From Cycas panzhihuaensis (lineage: Eukaryota > Cycadophyta), in contig CM041465.1 in NCBI GenBank assembly GCA_023213395.1, positions 185,635,741 to 185,699,740 of the forward strand: a stretch of 64,000 bases of DNA. Direction: 5' to 3'. A program made the translations under genes and the position numbers. Below are positions 35,990 to 48,582 of this stretch, piece by piece. A model generated the notes under the pieces. The model did not search any database. It was not told where the DNA came from and saw only the letters and a program-made list of their open reading frames with translations. Each line of letters begins with the position of its first letter. The stretch's first letter is position 1.

Positions 35990-37360
35990 CCAGCTAAACT
36001 ATCCCAATTAGAGAAAAAGTCCTCACCCATAAAGGTTGGTCAACCTTTAACAATCACCTCCTCTACCACAATCGTATCTTTGTCCATCCCTCCTCTTCAT
36101 TCATCCCTAAAATACTAACGAATACCACTCGTCCCTCCTCGGCGCCACTCCGGCTTTGATAAGACTATCGATAGATTCGCAAATTTCTTTTGGCCCATAT
36201 GAAGACCACCATGTTCACCTTCAGATTAGAATGTGACACCTGTCAATGAAATAAAGTAGAGACCAAACCTCTTCCTAGCCTTCTCTAACCATTAAATATT
36301 CCTCAAGGAAAGTGGCAAGATATTGCCATGGACTTCATCATGGGCCTACCTCCATCTACCGGGTTTGACTCCATTTGGGTAGTCATTAATCGATTAACTA
36401 AGTTCTCACACTTTCTTCTAATGCACACCTCATATTCATCCTCCCATCTCGCTGACTTGTATGTGTAATTTATATTTCGCCTCCATGGCTTCCAATCATC
36501 TATTGTTTGCAACCGAGACCCTAAGTTTACTAGCTCCTTTTAGCAAGAACTCTTTAAGGCTATTGGAACCTCATTTAATATGAGTTTTACCTACCACCCA
36601 CAAATAGATGGCCAACTGAGGTTCTAAACAAAACTTTAAAACTTATTTATGTTGCTTTACCTCAAAACACCAAGCTAAGCAGTCCTCATAGCTTGCCTCG
36701 GCCGAGTATTGGTATAACTCTTCCCATCATTACGCCATTAGTATGTCCCCTTTTTTGGCTCTTTATGGCTACCACCGACCATACCCTAGCCACAAACTTT
36801 GTGATCACTACAGGCAATAAAAGCTTCAAGAAATTGATCAAATCTTCCATGCCCTTCGACAGAATTTAGCCATCACTTGAAATCGAATGAAGTAACTTGC
36901 GATCGCCAACGATCTAATTGATCCTTTGATATTGGAAATCTAGTATACCTTCGCCTACCCCTATAAGCAACAATCCCTTAAGTCACATTAAGGGCATAAA
37001 CTAAGCCCCGCTACTATGGCCCTTATAAGATCCCGCACAAAATCGGTGAAGTTGCTTACGCCTTGAACTCCTCCCAAATACTAATATCCATAATGTTTTC
37101 CATGTGTCCTACCTAAAAATACCTTGGTGCTAAAGTTATACCCCACACAACCTTACCTATCCTCTCGAAAAGCAAACTCTTATAATTCCTCCTAATAAAA
37201 TCCTTACCGTCTCCAAATACCACCTTCTAATCATACTATTTACGAACACTTGTTATAGTGGGTTGGTTGCGATCGATAAAGCTACATGGGAATCGATGAG
37301 TTCATCCAAAGAACATCCTCATCTCCAACACTACGAGGACTCGTGTCTCAAAGGTGGGAC
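35990..37360 (+). pseudogene. Chromovirus integrase and chromodomain-like tail
   Basis: Heavily decayed integrase follows RNase H. Fragments in several frames include the core FHPQTDGQTE-type block around 36595-36625 (PPTNRWPTEVLNKTLK in the present frame) and the C-terminal FHVSYLKIP (about 37100). The end reads Y-x-x-x-V/G near WGGL, DKATWES and SKEHPHLQHYEDSC, matching the short chromodomain end of chromoviruses, which directs insertion to heterochromatin. The purine tract AAAGGTGGGA precedes the 3' LTR. Confidence 0.7.
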
Positions 37361-37702
37361 CATTATATAACCCCACTTTTCCTTAGCATTAGCGAGCGGG
37401 AGCCATCACGAGTAAGGATTAAGGTGTTTTTAAGATGTGTGTATGGACCACTAAGTCATCTAATAAGATGTAAGGCCGTTAGGGCCACTAATAGAATCAT
37501 AATGATGAAGTCCCTTACTTGTGTATTTAAAGGGTTAAATCACTTGTAATGTTGTTGAGTATTGTATCTTGAAAGAGAAAGTATTTGGTACTCATTTTGG
37601 TGATTTACTATCGATGATCCGCTTGTGGACTTATGTTATTTTAACTTCATTTTTGCTAATTTTCACACCTATAAGTCTAGATTTCTAAGAAGGAACAACC
37701 CA
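37361..37702 (+). repeat. 3' LTR of the chromovirus
   Basis: 342 bp. It starts CATTATATAACCCCAC where the 5' LTR has TGTTACATAACCCCAC, and ends GAACAACCCA before the TATAT duplication. Confidence 0.9.
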
Positions 37703-39796
37703 TATATCTCCATTTACATATATCCAAAAGCTAGTTATTATGGGTAAGATTTTAACTTGTTTTTCCTATGATATAAAATTATTAATGTCATTTAGTTTAA
37801 TTATTTAAAGAGTAGCATTTGTTATGCCATTTTTTCTAAAATTTTTATTTTGTTTTATGTTTTTAGGGTTTTATGCTTGTGAACTAAACAACTTAAGGGC
37901 TACTAAACTAGAGTTTTAAGTCTCAAGGGTCTTTAAGAAAGTTCTCAGTTACTATCCTATCTAGTGGCGCTTACCCACAAGTGGCAAACTAAGGACCTGA
38001 TATATCGATATGTGAGCTCAAGGTTTGATATACTATAGTAAGTGGCTATAAAGAAGGTTTAGAACCCCCCTAATTTCTTTTCCCACATAAGCTAGACTTA
38101 TGCCTAATAATAGATCTAGCAATAAGAACTTATCTAACTAAGGCACTCACCCCCTCTAGGTTTAGCCTAGTCTCCAAACTCTAATGGTAAGGTTCAACGC
38201 CTCATTTTGCCACCTATTACACCTAATAGCTAATGGTTTACTCATCAAACTAAAATACACCAATGGTATGTATGAGGTGGTAATTTTGGGGGTCCTAACC
38301 ATTCCCCTTACAAGGCTAGAAATGGGAGATTAATTATGAGATTAGCATTTTCAATATGAAAAGATTAATTTTATGGTGAGTTTTTTACAAGCACAAGGTT
38401 CCATTTAAGCAAAAATAACTAAAATAAAGATAAAAATAAATGAAATGAAAAGATAAGTATGGGTTTAGAGTGCTCTTTAATGTGTCATGCATAAAGAGAA
38501 TCATATAAACCTTCCAAGAGTAACACTTATATAAACCAATACCATGCACTTATTAGCCTTAAAAAATAGAATTAGATAGTTGACTAAAGATTAATTATAG
38601 CCTAAAGTAGCACAAGAACTTTTGAAAAACTGAAATAAGCCTTTAAAATTTGAGAAAAAGACTTAAATATGCTCAAATAGTAAGGCTTACTTTGAGAGCT
38701 TATAACTCTAGCAAATTGGCTCCGAATCAAGATCAATCTAATCCTAGTATATATAACTCTAAATCTACATTTTGACAGTCTAGATGATTTACAAAATGGA
38801 CTTATGGTTACTAAGATATAATCAAAATAGTATAGGTAACTTTTTATGATAAAATCCAAAGTAGGATGGGCTTAAGCCCCTTCTAAAACTAGCCCCTAGT
38901 TGCTTATAGATTATATGTGACCCCTCACAGATGTAGCAAGGGGTTTTATGGACCCAAAATTATATCAAATATAATTTACCCCTTTTTTGAAAACACAAAA
39001 ATAATCAAATATAATTAAATTTCCTTTGGAGCCCACCCTTTAAGCCAAAAAGGGGATCATATAATAGATTAAATGAACAGATAAGGGGGCTACAAGTCTA
39101 AATTTCAGTTGGAAATCAAATATGCTTTGATTTAAATGATTAAAGGTCAAAGTATAATGAAAAATAATAAGAAATCTGATGAAATTTTTGAGTCATAAGG
39201 CTTGTGCAACCTATGTGCAACTTTGTGTAACTGTAGAGGGTATGGAAGGAAAAATAAGCCCCTAAATCACCATCGTATGATCTAAGACTTCAGAGAAGGG
39301 GACACAAATGCTAGAGGGAGGCAACAAACTCAATTTTTTTATGAAATAAGCTCATAATGAGAAGAACAGAGCTATGGGAAAGGATGATGGTTGTGGGAGC
39401 TAAATAAAGAAAAACTAGGCTTAAACCAGCCTAAAATCACTTCAAGAAGACTTTAACGGGTAGAAAACAAAGTTATATAGCCACTAGAGGGAGAAATATG
39501 GCTTCAACAAAGAGATATGAGCAGTTCTAGGGTTGAAATGACGTAGAAACATGTTTTTTTCTCTATTTTTTACTTAAAACTAGAACCAAATCACGTACAT
39601 CTATAAATAAGCTTGGAATCTATTGTAAGAGACTAGCATATGCTAGAAAATGGCTACACTTCATGTAAGCATAATAGAATACACTAATTTTTTAGCGAAA
39701 AAGGAAGAAATAAGAGTAAACAAGGTGTCATTATGAAGGAATGAGCCTCTATTTATCAATATTTGTTAAATATAACTCCAAATTAGAGTATAACTA
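37703..39796 (-). other. Copia A gag start and leader
   Basis: Minus strand. The first ~40 codons of gag (start near 37831) are degraded but align base by base with the gag start of copia B at 59817. From 37840 to 39796 runs the ~1.95-kb leader, which aligns with B's leader, for example CTCAGTTACTATCCTATCTA against CTCAATTACTATACTATCTA, and the ATAGGTA block at 38832. Confidence 0.75.
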
Positions 39797-39808
39797 GTTA
39801 TGATACCA
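39797..39808 (-). other. Primer-binding site of copia A
   Basis: Minus-strand TGGTATCATAAC, initiator tRNA-Met type in its first eight bases, abutting the LTR. Confidence 0.7.
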
Positions 39809-40199
39809 TGCTAAAATACTTTAGGGTCTAAGAAATTATATTCTCTAATCAATATATCAAGAAAAACTAACTAAATATTGTAGGAAATAAGCTAAAACAT
39901 GCGAGAACAATAGAATATGAAAGAGCATAGGTGAATTTGTCACCACGTGGGGCTCAATTTGGGTAGAGATTTTACATTACCTTTAATATCATGTATAAAG
40001 TAATGGTATGGGGCTTAAGTTATAGGCAACCTGTCAATATTTTAATGAATATAATTGGCTGACTAAGTAGCACATATGGCGGACCTAAACATATTATATA
40101 ACATGATTAAATTATAATGTGGGTCACCTAAATATTATAATATGAACATAATGTTACATGAAATACAAGAAATGAGGATGTTATTACATAGTTCTAATA
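39809..40199 (-). repeat. Right (5') LTR of copia A
   Basis: 391 bp, same length as the left LTR. Drives minus-strand transcription of A. Confidence 0.9.
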
Positions 40200-40224
40200 T
40201 AAACCACACTTGCTCTTTAAGTAC

Positions 40225-40632
40225 TATTAAAAAATAATGTCTAATTTTGACTCATTAATTGATGAGTCATATTAAGCAAACTTCCTCCTAAGGCTTATCT
40301 CTACATTTATCTTCTCTCATGTAAGAGCACGTATGAATTGTACCTTAATGTTTCCTTATTCTATAATTGTACCTTGATATTTTTTAATTATACAACTTTA
40401 TTTTTTGCTCACACTTTCATTAATATAAGAAGTGGTCTTACTCTCATTAAGGAATTTAGTGTATTATAATTGAATTAATATATTGAAGTAAAAAGAGTAG
40501 ATTGTGAGCCCATTGTACTTTATTATGATCTAATACAAGATTATTTCTTACAAATTGTTATGCAATTATATTTATTTCTTTATTCTCTTATAACTTATTA
40601 GTTACTGTTCTCATTTTCTTATTTTTCTAGCA
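40225..40632 (+). repeat. 5' LTR of copia G
   Basis: 408 bp, ends CTAGCA before the primer site. The terminal TG has become TA. Confidence 0.85.
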
Positions 40633-41435
40633 TGGTATCAAAGCCCATAGTACATTAAATAGGAAAGTTCTAAATTTGAGCATATATTTTAGTTCTTTAC
40701 CATGTTATTTGTGTAGTATTAAGCATGATTCAAGTTTTTTGCAGAGTTTTAGCAAATCCATTAGGGTTTTCTTTAAACAAATTGTGTCATTCTTAGTATA
40801 GGGGTATTTTTTATAGTGTTGGGCACTCAAAATTTATTATTTTTATAGATTTCTTTTTTATGAGGTCTATTGTCAACATATTGGGGACCTTTTAGTGTTA
40901 ATTTTTCTATTCAATTGAGTTATTTCACTTTGAATCTACCTTAAAATATTAAGGAAATAGACAACCTCTAAAACCTATTTTCTTACTCATATTTCATAAA
41001 AATTGTCTCATTTTTCTCAATTTTATCACTTCATATGCATATATTACCCTTGAAAATAATAATATAAACCTTTAGATTGAACAAAACACTTTAGATTTAC
41101 TCACAATAAGTAATTCAACCTCTACGGATCATGTGCATGTCCATGTTGATCGTCGATCATTGATTCTTTTATGTAGGTCTAAAATTTAATATATTTCTCA
41201 CTTTAGTAAAGTTTATTAATTTTATAAATGAAATTAAGATGATTTACATACTTTTTTTAAAGTCTATACTCGTTTTTATAAAGTTTTGGTCATATGGTAA
41301 AGGGGGTTTCATCACCAAAAGGAGCTAAGACCCATAACTTTCATATTCTACATTCATTTTCAGTGATTATAGATATTATCTTTATAGTTTTAGTTGATAT
41401 TTCATCTTTTGAGCTTAAAATTATAATCTAAATGC

Positions 41436-42694
41436 ATGGATTATGAGTCTTATTATAAACTGACACTTGCAATCTTAGTTTTATTATTTTTCCTTACCAT
41501 GGTGAGAGTTAGTTTTATTAGTTATATTTTATTAAATGCACACAAACTTAATGGTAGGAACTATATAACTTGGAAGTTTAAAATTTCCAATATTTTAGCT
41601 TTTATGAAATTAATGAAGATAGTTTAAGGGAAGGAACTTAATCTAATTACTTCTATCATTGAGGTTGCAATAAGATCTACACCATCTATTTCAATTGTAA
41701 TAGCTAAGGATGTTAAGACTAGGAAGATCATGATAAAGATGCATTGGCAATCATTGGACTCTCTATTGTTGATGATCTCATCACTCATCTTCAAGGGAAG
41801 ACCTCATTAAAAGATTTTTGGCAAACTCTTTAAGAAATATATAAAACTAAGAATGAGACTAGAGTATTGTACCTTTAAAACTTGCTTTATATATGTAAGA
41901 TGAATGTTGTTGATTTTATCTCCATGCATTTATAGAAAGTAAGGAAGATTAAAGATTAATTAATTGTAATTAGTGAGGAAGTTAAGGATGGGGAGCTTGT
42001 GATCAGTACACTCAATGGCCTACATGAAGGTTATCATATCTTTGTAACCAGTATATGTCATATTAATATAGCTTAGTTACTTACTTTTGAGAAGCTTGTT
42101 GGACTTGTTTTACATGAGGAATAACAAATGGAAGAATACTTTGATAGTAATAATAACATGGTATTAACTTCTTAATTTAAGAAGAAGTTTCAAATTAATA
42201 CTCCTAAACAAATTCCATCTCTTTCTTATAGCATAAGTGAATCCTTCAACAAGCCTAAAAAATATGCCACCTACACTTATTATAATAAAAAAGGTTAATA
42301 TAAAAAGAATTAATAAAAGATAAAAATAGACAAGAAGAAAGTTAAAAAATCTAGAAGTTTATCTATTGATGATGAGAAAGTTTTTGTATTCAGTGCTATT
42401 CATAAAAAATGGTTTAATGAACTCAAAATTCATCACCAAACCATTATTTTAGGTGATGAAAGCCAACATGAAGATATTTTAGGTGATGAAAGCCAACATG
42501 AGGTGATCAAGTATGGTGCAATTATTTCTGATCTGACTTAGTCCATATCACTTTGTACAGAAGCAAGTATAGTGTAGGATAGTTGAGTTGGTTCATTATC
42601 CAATTGAGGTTCAACTTACTAACATTCTTACTAAGGTATCAATAAATAAGAAACTTTTATTTTTTACAGATAATAAATTACATATTATGAGGGA
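41436..42694 (+). pseudogene. Copia G gag fused to the RNase H C-terminus
   Basis: Gag opens with NAHKLNGRNYITWKFKISN (copia L-N-G-x-N-Y-x-x-W), then in a neighbouring frame DDLITHLQGKTSLKDFWQTL and LVISTLNGLHEGYHIF, a gag core of the UBN2 type. After the Lys-rich gag tail and a 30-bp tandem repeat the sequence jumps to QLTNILTKVS and IMRDVKNN, the last ~40 codons of copia RNase H, which normally precede the polypurine tract. About 3 kb of pol is missing. Frameshifts and TAA/TAG stops throughout. Confidence 0.75.
42447..42506. repeat. Exact-phase 30-bp tandem duplication
   Basis: TTTTAGGTGATGAAAGCCAA plus 10 bp, repeated twice in copia G. Ten codons long, so it keeps the frame; close to the deletion junction. 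Confidence 0.85.
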
Positions 42695-43072
42695 TGTTAA
42701 AAATAATATCTAATTCTTACTCATGTTAATTAATGAGCCACATTAGGCAAGTTTCTTTTTGAAGTGTATTTCTATATTTATCTTCTCTTATCTAAGAGCA
42801 TGCATGAATTATACCTTGATATTTCCTTATTGTACAACTTTATTCTTTACTCATACTCTCATTAATATAAGAAGTGATCTTACTCTCATTAAAGAATTTA
42901 GTGCGTTGTGATTGAATTGACATATTGATATAAGAAGAGTAGACTGTGAGCCTATTATACTTCATTATTATCTAATACAAGATTATTTCTTAAAAATCAT
43001 TATATAATTATATTCACTTCTTTCCAATCATAAATTTCTAGTCATTACTCCCATTCTCTCATTTTTCTAACA
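42695..43072 (+). repeat. 3' LTR of copia G
   Basis: 378 bp, TGTTAAAAATAAT...TTTCTAACA, aligned with 40225-40632 with several small indels. Confidence 0.88.
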
Positions 43073-46000
43073 AGCAATTCTATTTTTAAGTGGTCTTTTT
43101 TTTTTTTAAGTATTATATTTTCATCATAACATTTAGTATGAACAATGTAATGGTGCCTAAGTTTGATAGTATTAATTTTTTAAATTAGAGTCAAAGAATG
43201 GATCCAATCTTTGTATCAAAAGATATGTGGAAATTAATTGTAAATGGTTATGATCTACTTGATCCTAATGCTACTATAGATGAGAAGAAAATTTTCTAGG
43301 AGAATGAAAAGAAGGATTATGAGCCTTTGGCATTTATCTTTTGTATCATGAAGGACTACATCTTTCTAAGAGTAAATGAGATGACTATATCAAAGGAGAT
43401 ATGAGACACTTTAAAGATGACCTATGAAAGATCTCCTACAATAAAATTTTAAACCTTAAGGATAAGATTTAAAACTATTAAATAAATAACAATGAAGGAA
43501 TAATCAAATGAGGGCCTCAAGGGAAGATATTAATGAACAAAGAGTGGCAAAAAAGATTTTAAGGAGTGTGAGTGAGCTTAAGAAATGGTAACCACAAGTA
43601 TTAAAGTCTTTAAGAACCTTACTACACTTAAGGTTAATCAAGTTAGTGCCATGTTGTTAGTTATTGAAGAAAAGAAAAAATATGGTAAGTCCTTGAAATA
43701 TGCATTTGTCACTAAGACAAAGATTAGGCCATCTTATAAAAGTTAAAGTTTTAAGTAAAGAGGTTAATTTCCTAATGATAGAGGTCAAAACTATATGAAC
43801 CAAAGATAATTTCATCAAGGACAAGGATAATTTTATCAAGGATAAACTTATGAAAATCAAGACCAATTTAATCAAGAATAAGAATAAGGTTTTACAAACC
43901 AAACCTATAGACCTTAAAAATATAGAACTAGAGGAAAAAATCTAAGAGGAAGGAACTAAGAACAAAGAGGTAAAAGTCCTAAAGGAAGAGGAAGAGGAAT
44001 AATACAATATTCCTATTACTATAGAAATGGATACTTAGAAAGTAATTACTTCTTAAAAAGGTCCAACGTGCAAAGGGGAGCAACAAATATAACAATTGAA
44101 GAACCAAAGAAAAATAAAAGAATTTTTTAATCAAGTCTAATAGCTAATGAAGAAAAAGATAGTTGGTATATTGACTTAAGTTATTATACCCACATGACTT
44201 ATAGGAAAGAATGGTTCAAGGAGTTAGACAATTCTTAAATAAGTAAAATTATATTTAGAGATTACACTACTTAAGTAGTAATAAGTAAAGGGAATGTATC
44301 TATCTAAATAGATTTTAGAAAGATTAAGTATATCAATGATGTATTTCATGTTCTTATATTAAACAAGAACTTGTTATTAAATGGATATATGATAAAGCAA
44401 AAGTATAAAGTTATCTTTGATCATGGGGAGCGTATAATTAGGGATAAGTTAAAAAATAAAGTAATAGTTACTAAGGGTTAAATGACAAGTGGTAGGTTAT
44501 TGAAGTTAATCATACTCCCAAATGACTACTATATCTTAAAGGTTTCAATTAATGTGGATAGTGAAACATGGCATCAAAGGTTTGGCCATATGAACCATAA
44601 CAACTTGGCATCGATGATGAAGATAAAAATGATAATTGGTCTACCTAATATTAAAAATAATAAAGAGATTTATGAGGGATGTATACTAGGAAAATAGTAA
44701 AGGGAAGGATTCCTAAATGACAACTATAAAGAAAATGGGCCACCATAATAAATATACATAGATTTGTATATGGAGCATCCCTTAAAGGTGCCAAATACTT
44801 TATAAAATTAATTGATAACTTCATAAGAATGACTTAGGTATATCTTCTCAAGTTTAAAATAGACGCATTTCAATGCTTTGTGGATTTCAAGGTGATGATT
44901 AAAAGGTAAAGTAGCTATAAGATAAAATTCATATCAAATAAATTTAAGGCTTATTATAGGTATTTAGGAATAAGGAAATAGTTGGCTAATCTTTACACCC
45001 TTCAACAAAATAGGATAGTAAAAAGGAAAAGTAGGATAATTATTGAGATGGCAAGGAGTATTATTAAGGATAAGCATCTTGGTAATGAGTTTTAGGCAAA
45101 ATTTATTCATATAGTTATTTGCTTATTAAACAAATGTACAATAAAATTAGTTAGATTGATTATACTTAAAGAGACTTGGATAATCCACAAACCTAGCATC
45201 AAATAATTAAGGGTCTTTAGGTGTATACCATATACACATATGCCAAAATAGAAAAGGACTAAGTTAAATGACAAAAACACTAAGTGTATATCTATAGGAT
45301 ATAGTGATACACTAAGATACTATAAATTGTATGAACCTAATTGTAAAAGAATCATCATGAGTAAGGATATCATCTTCAATGAAGATGGATTCTATCAAGA
45401 AGATGTTGTTAAAAAATGTAAAGGCAAAAGTATTATAGATGATATGGAACCTAATACAAATGGTATAAATATACCTATGTCAACTCATACAAGTGGAGAA
45501 AGTCTATCTATTTTAAATCAATAGGTTCTAAACTAGGTGTAAAGGGGTCATATCCCTTAAGATCTATAAGATATAAACTTTGAGAAAAAAATAACTTGAT
45601 CTTAAAGTGTAAACTTTGCATTAAAAACACAAGTAATAGAGACAAATGAGCCTCAAAACTTTCAAGAGGTAAATATTTAAGATAAATAGAAGACAATAAT
45701 AAAAGAGAAATATAATTCCTTAGCAAAGAATGATACTTAGGAGTTAGTTGCTTTACTGCCAAGAAAGAATACCATTAGAATAAAATAGGTCTATAAGACC
45801 AAGTACAAGTCAGATAATTTAATTAATAAGTATAAGGCCCAACTAGTTGTAAAGGGCTATGTACAAGTTGAATGCATTGACTATAATTAAATATTTACAT
45901 CTATAGTAAGGTTAGAAATAATTAGATTAATCATGACCTTAGTTGTATGACATGGTTAAATAGTCTATTAGATGGATGTGAATAGTGCCTTCTTGAATGA

Positions 46001-46965
46001 ATATATTAATGAGAAGATACATGTCCATTAACCTAAGGGTTTTAAGATGAAGGGTAAGGAAGACGAGGTCTAATAACTTAAAAAGGACTTATAAGGACTT
46101 AAACAAGAACCTAAAGCATAATACTCTAGGATTGATAAATACTTCAAAGATAATGGATTCTTAAGGAGTTAATAAAATTCAAACTTGTATATTAAGTTAT
46201 AAGAAAGTCTAATATTTATTATTAGCTTATATGTGGATAACCTTGTATATATTGGGAATTATGATTACTTTTCCAAAATTTTTAAGAAAGATATATGTAA
46301 AGAATTTAAAATAATAGATTTTGAACTTATGTATTATTTCTTAAGTATTGGGGTATGGCAAGATTAGAAAGGGATATGTGTATTATAAAGGAAATATACA
46401 TTGGATATGTTACATAGATTTAATATGGGTAGTTGTAAGCCACCAATAATACCTATTTAAGTTGGCTTAAAATTATTAAGTTTAAGGAGTTTAGACCAAT
46501 TGTCCCTACTCTTTATAGGCAATTAATTAGGAGCCTTATTTACTTAACTTCAACTCAATTATATATTATGTATACAATCATTGTAGTTTTTAGGTTTATA
46601 ATTGAGCCTTAGATAAAATATTAGCAAGTAGCTAAAAGAATTCTTAGGTATCTCAATGATACTATTAGATATGGATTATATTACACTTCATTAGGTAATT
46701 ATAGGTTGATTAACTATATAAACTTCAGACTTGGAAGGTTATGTAGATGATAGGAGGCCTACCTCAAGTTATGCATTCAATTTAGGTTTAATAGAAATAA
46801 CATGGAGTTCAAAGAAGCATGTAACAATATCTCTTTCTACTATAAAAGTAGAGTATAAGGTACCTATAGTAGAAGCTTAGGAGATTACTTTAGGATTTAT
46901 AGGAGGAACATATTAGTTTCATATAATTATTTTGTAATAATCAAAGTATTATTTAGATGCCATGG

Positions 46966-47547
46966 GAAAAGTTAACTTTGATGGAGCTGCCAAAGGTAAC
47001 CCCGGAGAGGCGGGAGGGGGTGGCCTCTGCAGGGATCCTGGTGGTAACTTAAGATGGGCTTTTGCGGAGTACTTGGGTGTTCAATCAAACCGTAAAGTCG
47101 AGGTTCGGGCTATGTTGAGGGCAAGAACTCATAGACGAGGAGAATATGCAAAAGGTGATAATAGAGGGTGACTCTATGTATGCAATAAAATACTTGAGAG
47201 GGGAAGCGGACCCTGGATGGGACAACATAGATATTTTCAGGGATGTTCAAGATATTCTGGGTTCAAGAGCTGAGGTTCAGATTCAGCATATTTATAGGAA
47301 AGGAAACAGATTGGTTGGCAAACTGGGCTGTGTCAAATAAAAGAACAAAAGTCTGGAAAGAGGAGTACCAAGGAGTTCTTGAGGCCGGTCGAGCGTATGC
47401 ACATATAGGAGAGCTAGCCAGATGAGAAGATTTGGGCTAGACCATGGGCCTGTCATGGTCATCTTTTCTAAGCCGTTTGGCATTGATGTACTGGGTTTGG
47501 GGACCTAGTTAAAACCCCTGTAATATTATTTTACCTTATCAAAAAAA
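46966..47547 (+). mobile_element. Younger 5'-truncated LINE fragment (RNase H end)
   Basis: 3' end of a plant L1-type LINE, 5' truncated. It encodes the C-terminal RNase H domain: KVNFDGAAKGNPGEAGGGGL with the first catalytic aspartate, VEVRAML with the glutamate, IIEGDSMYA with the second aspartate. A frameshift near 47145 separates the halves. It ends with CCTTATC and ten A residues. Target duplication AAAGTATTATTTA(G/T)ATGCCATGG lies at 46943-46965 and 47548-47570. The CCATGG part belongs to the older LINE, proving this insertion came second. Confidence 0.88.
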
Positions 47548-47564
47548 AAAGTATTATTTATATG

Positions 47565-48582
47565 CCATGGATCATATTTTTCTTGAGTGTCTATTCACAA
47601 GGGAAGTATGGAGGATGCTACTTGAGAAATTAGAGGTGTGTTGGACATTCTCGAAAAAATAAACCGATCTTTAGCTTGCTTGGAAAAGTCCATTTAAAAG
47701 TAGAATCCTTAGTTGTATCTAGAAGAGTTCACTTCCACTTAGCGTGGAATATCCGGAAAGAGAGAAACCAATGGATTTTCCAGGGAAATCAGAGGGACCA
47801 GATAGCCACCTTCAATAGAATCTGTATGGACATCAAAGAAAATGTTGTAAACATCAAAGAGAAGTGCACAACCCTGACAGAGAATAGGATCTTGCTTAAA
47901 TTGGGCATAGAGCCAGAATTTGTGATAGTAAAACCCAGATGTAGTAGCTGGTTGCCTCCAGAGGAGTCTTGGTTCAAAATCAACTTCGATGGGGGATAAA
48001 GGAAACCCTGGAGAAGCCATAGGAGGGGAATTTGTAGGGACAACAAAGGTACCTCCATTTGGGCTTTTGCAGATTATTACGAGCATCAAACCAACCACTA
48101 TGTGGAAATGCATGTTATGCTCAAAGCCCTGGACTTAGCCCTTGAAGGAGATATTCAACGATTGGTAATTGAGCGGGATTCAGAGGTAGTTCTAAACACG
48201 CTGAAAGGTGTGGCCCTTCCAGATTGGAGATTCCAGCCCATAATCAATGATGTTAAGGAGATCATTAAGGGTCGACAGATGTCTGCTAAGGCACACCTTG
48301 AGAGAAGGTAATAAAACTGATGATTTTCTGGCAAACTCGGGGGTGAGGTTCAAGAAGGATCAAGTGTGGAGGTGTGATTTTCCCAAGGACCTTTTGGTTA
48401 TGATAGAGAAGGATATGGTATGTAGTAGCTAGTCGCGGGGCTTGTCCCGGTAAACTAGTTCTCTTTGCTTAGACTGTGGGGTTGTCACAGTTAACTCTGT
48501 GTTGGAAACTCATGGTTCTTTGATGTAATAGGTTGTGGGATCCTGTCCAAACCCACTGTAATTTAATTTTATTCTATTAAGA
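47565..48582 (+). mobile_element. Older 5'-truncated LINE fragment in copia F
   Basis: Starts at CCATGGATCATATTTTTCTT in the tail of the RT zinc-binding domain (DHIFLECLFTREVWRMLLEK), then RNase H: WFKINFDGG, GICRDNKG, VEMHVMLKALDLALEGD, LVIERDSE. The 3' end (ACTGTAATTTAATTTTATTCTA) closely resembles that of the younger copy, so they are one family. The target duplication AAAGTATTATTTAGATG (17 bp) is at 46943-46959 and 48583-48599. The interrupted copia frame rejoins exactly when both LINEs and one duplication are removed. Confidence 0.88.

Larger units (their letters stand above)
30299..37702 (+). mobile_element. Ty3/gypsy chromovirus inserted in copia A gag
   Basis: Plus-strand gypsy with LTRs 30299-30643 and 37361-37702 and a perfect 5-bp target duplication TATAT (30294-30298 and 37703-37707). 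The copia A gag reading resumes on the far side as in copia B (about 59690). Internal order is leader with an (AG)n tract, gag, protease (split by another insertion), RT, RNase H, integrase and a residual chromodomain-like C-terminus, the order expected of a chromovirus. All domains carry stops or frameshifts. Confidence 0.92.
14901..40199 (-). mobile_element. Copia A, full element split by two gypsy insertions
   Basis: Minus-strand Ty1/copia element with two 391-bp LTRs (14901-15291 and 39809-40199). I hand-count about 44 differences between them, around 11%. The flanks give a probable 5-bp target duplication TAAAG/TAAAC. Removing the TAT-like gypsy (16742-27186) and the chromovirus (30299-37702) leaves about 7.4 kb with the order leader, gag, protease, integrase, RT-RNase H on the minus strand, collinear with copia B at 54652-62117. 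The two insertion points were fixed by comparing A with B across each junction. Confidence 0.88.
40225..43072 (+). mobile_element. Copia G, internally deleted non-autonomous element
   Basis: LTRs 40225-40632 and 42695-43072 flank only 2.06 kb. The primer site TGGTATCAAAGCC (40633-40645) and a polypurine tract (ATGAGGGA, 42687-42694) are in place. The internal region goes from gag straight to the last part of RNase H; protease, integrase and most of RT are gone. It therefore depended on other copia proteins. It lies 25 bp from the edge of copia A. The flanks AGTAC/AGCAA agree at only 3 of 5 positions. Confidence 0.85.

Noticed and set aside
8239-40645. tRNA genes
   Set aside because: TGGTATCAGAGC-like matches are primer-binding sites beside LTRs; no cloverleaf around them.
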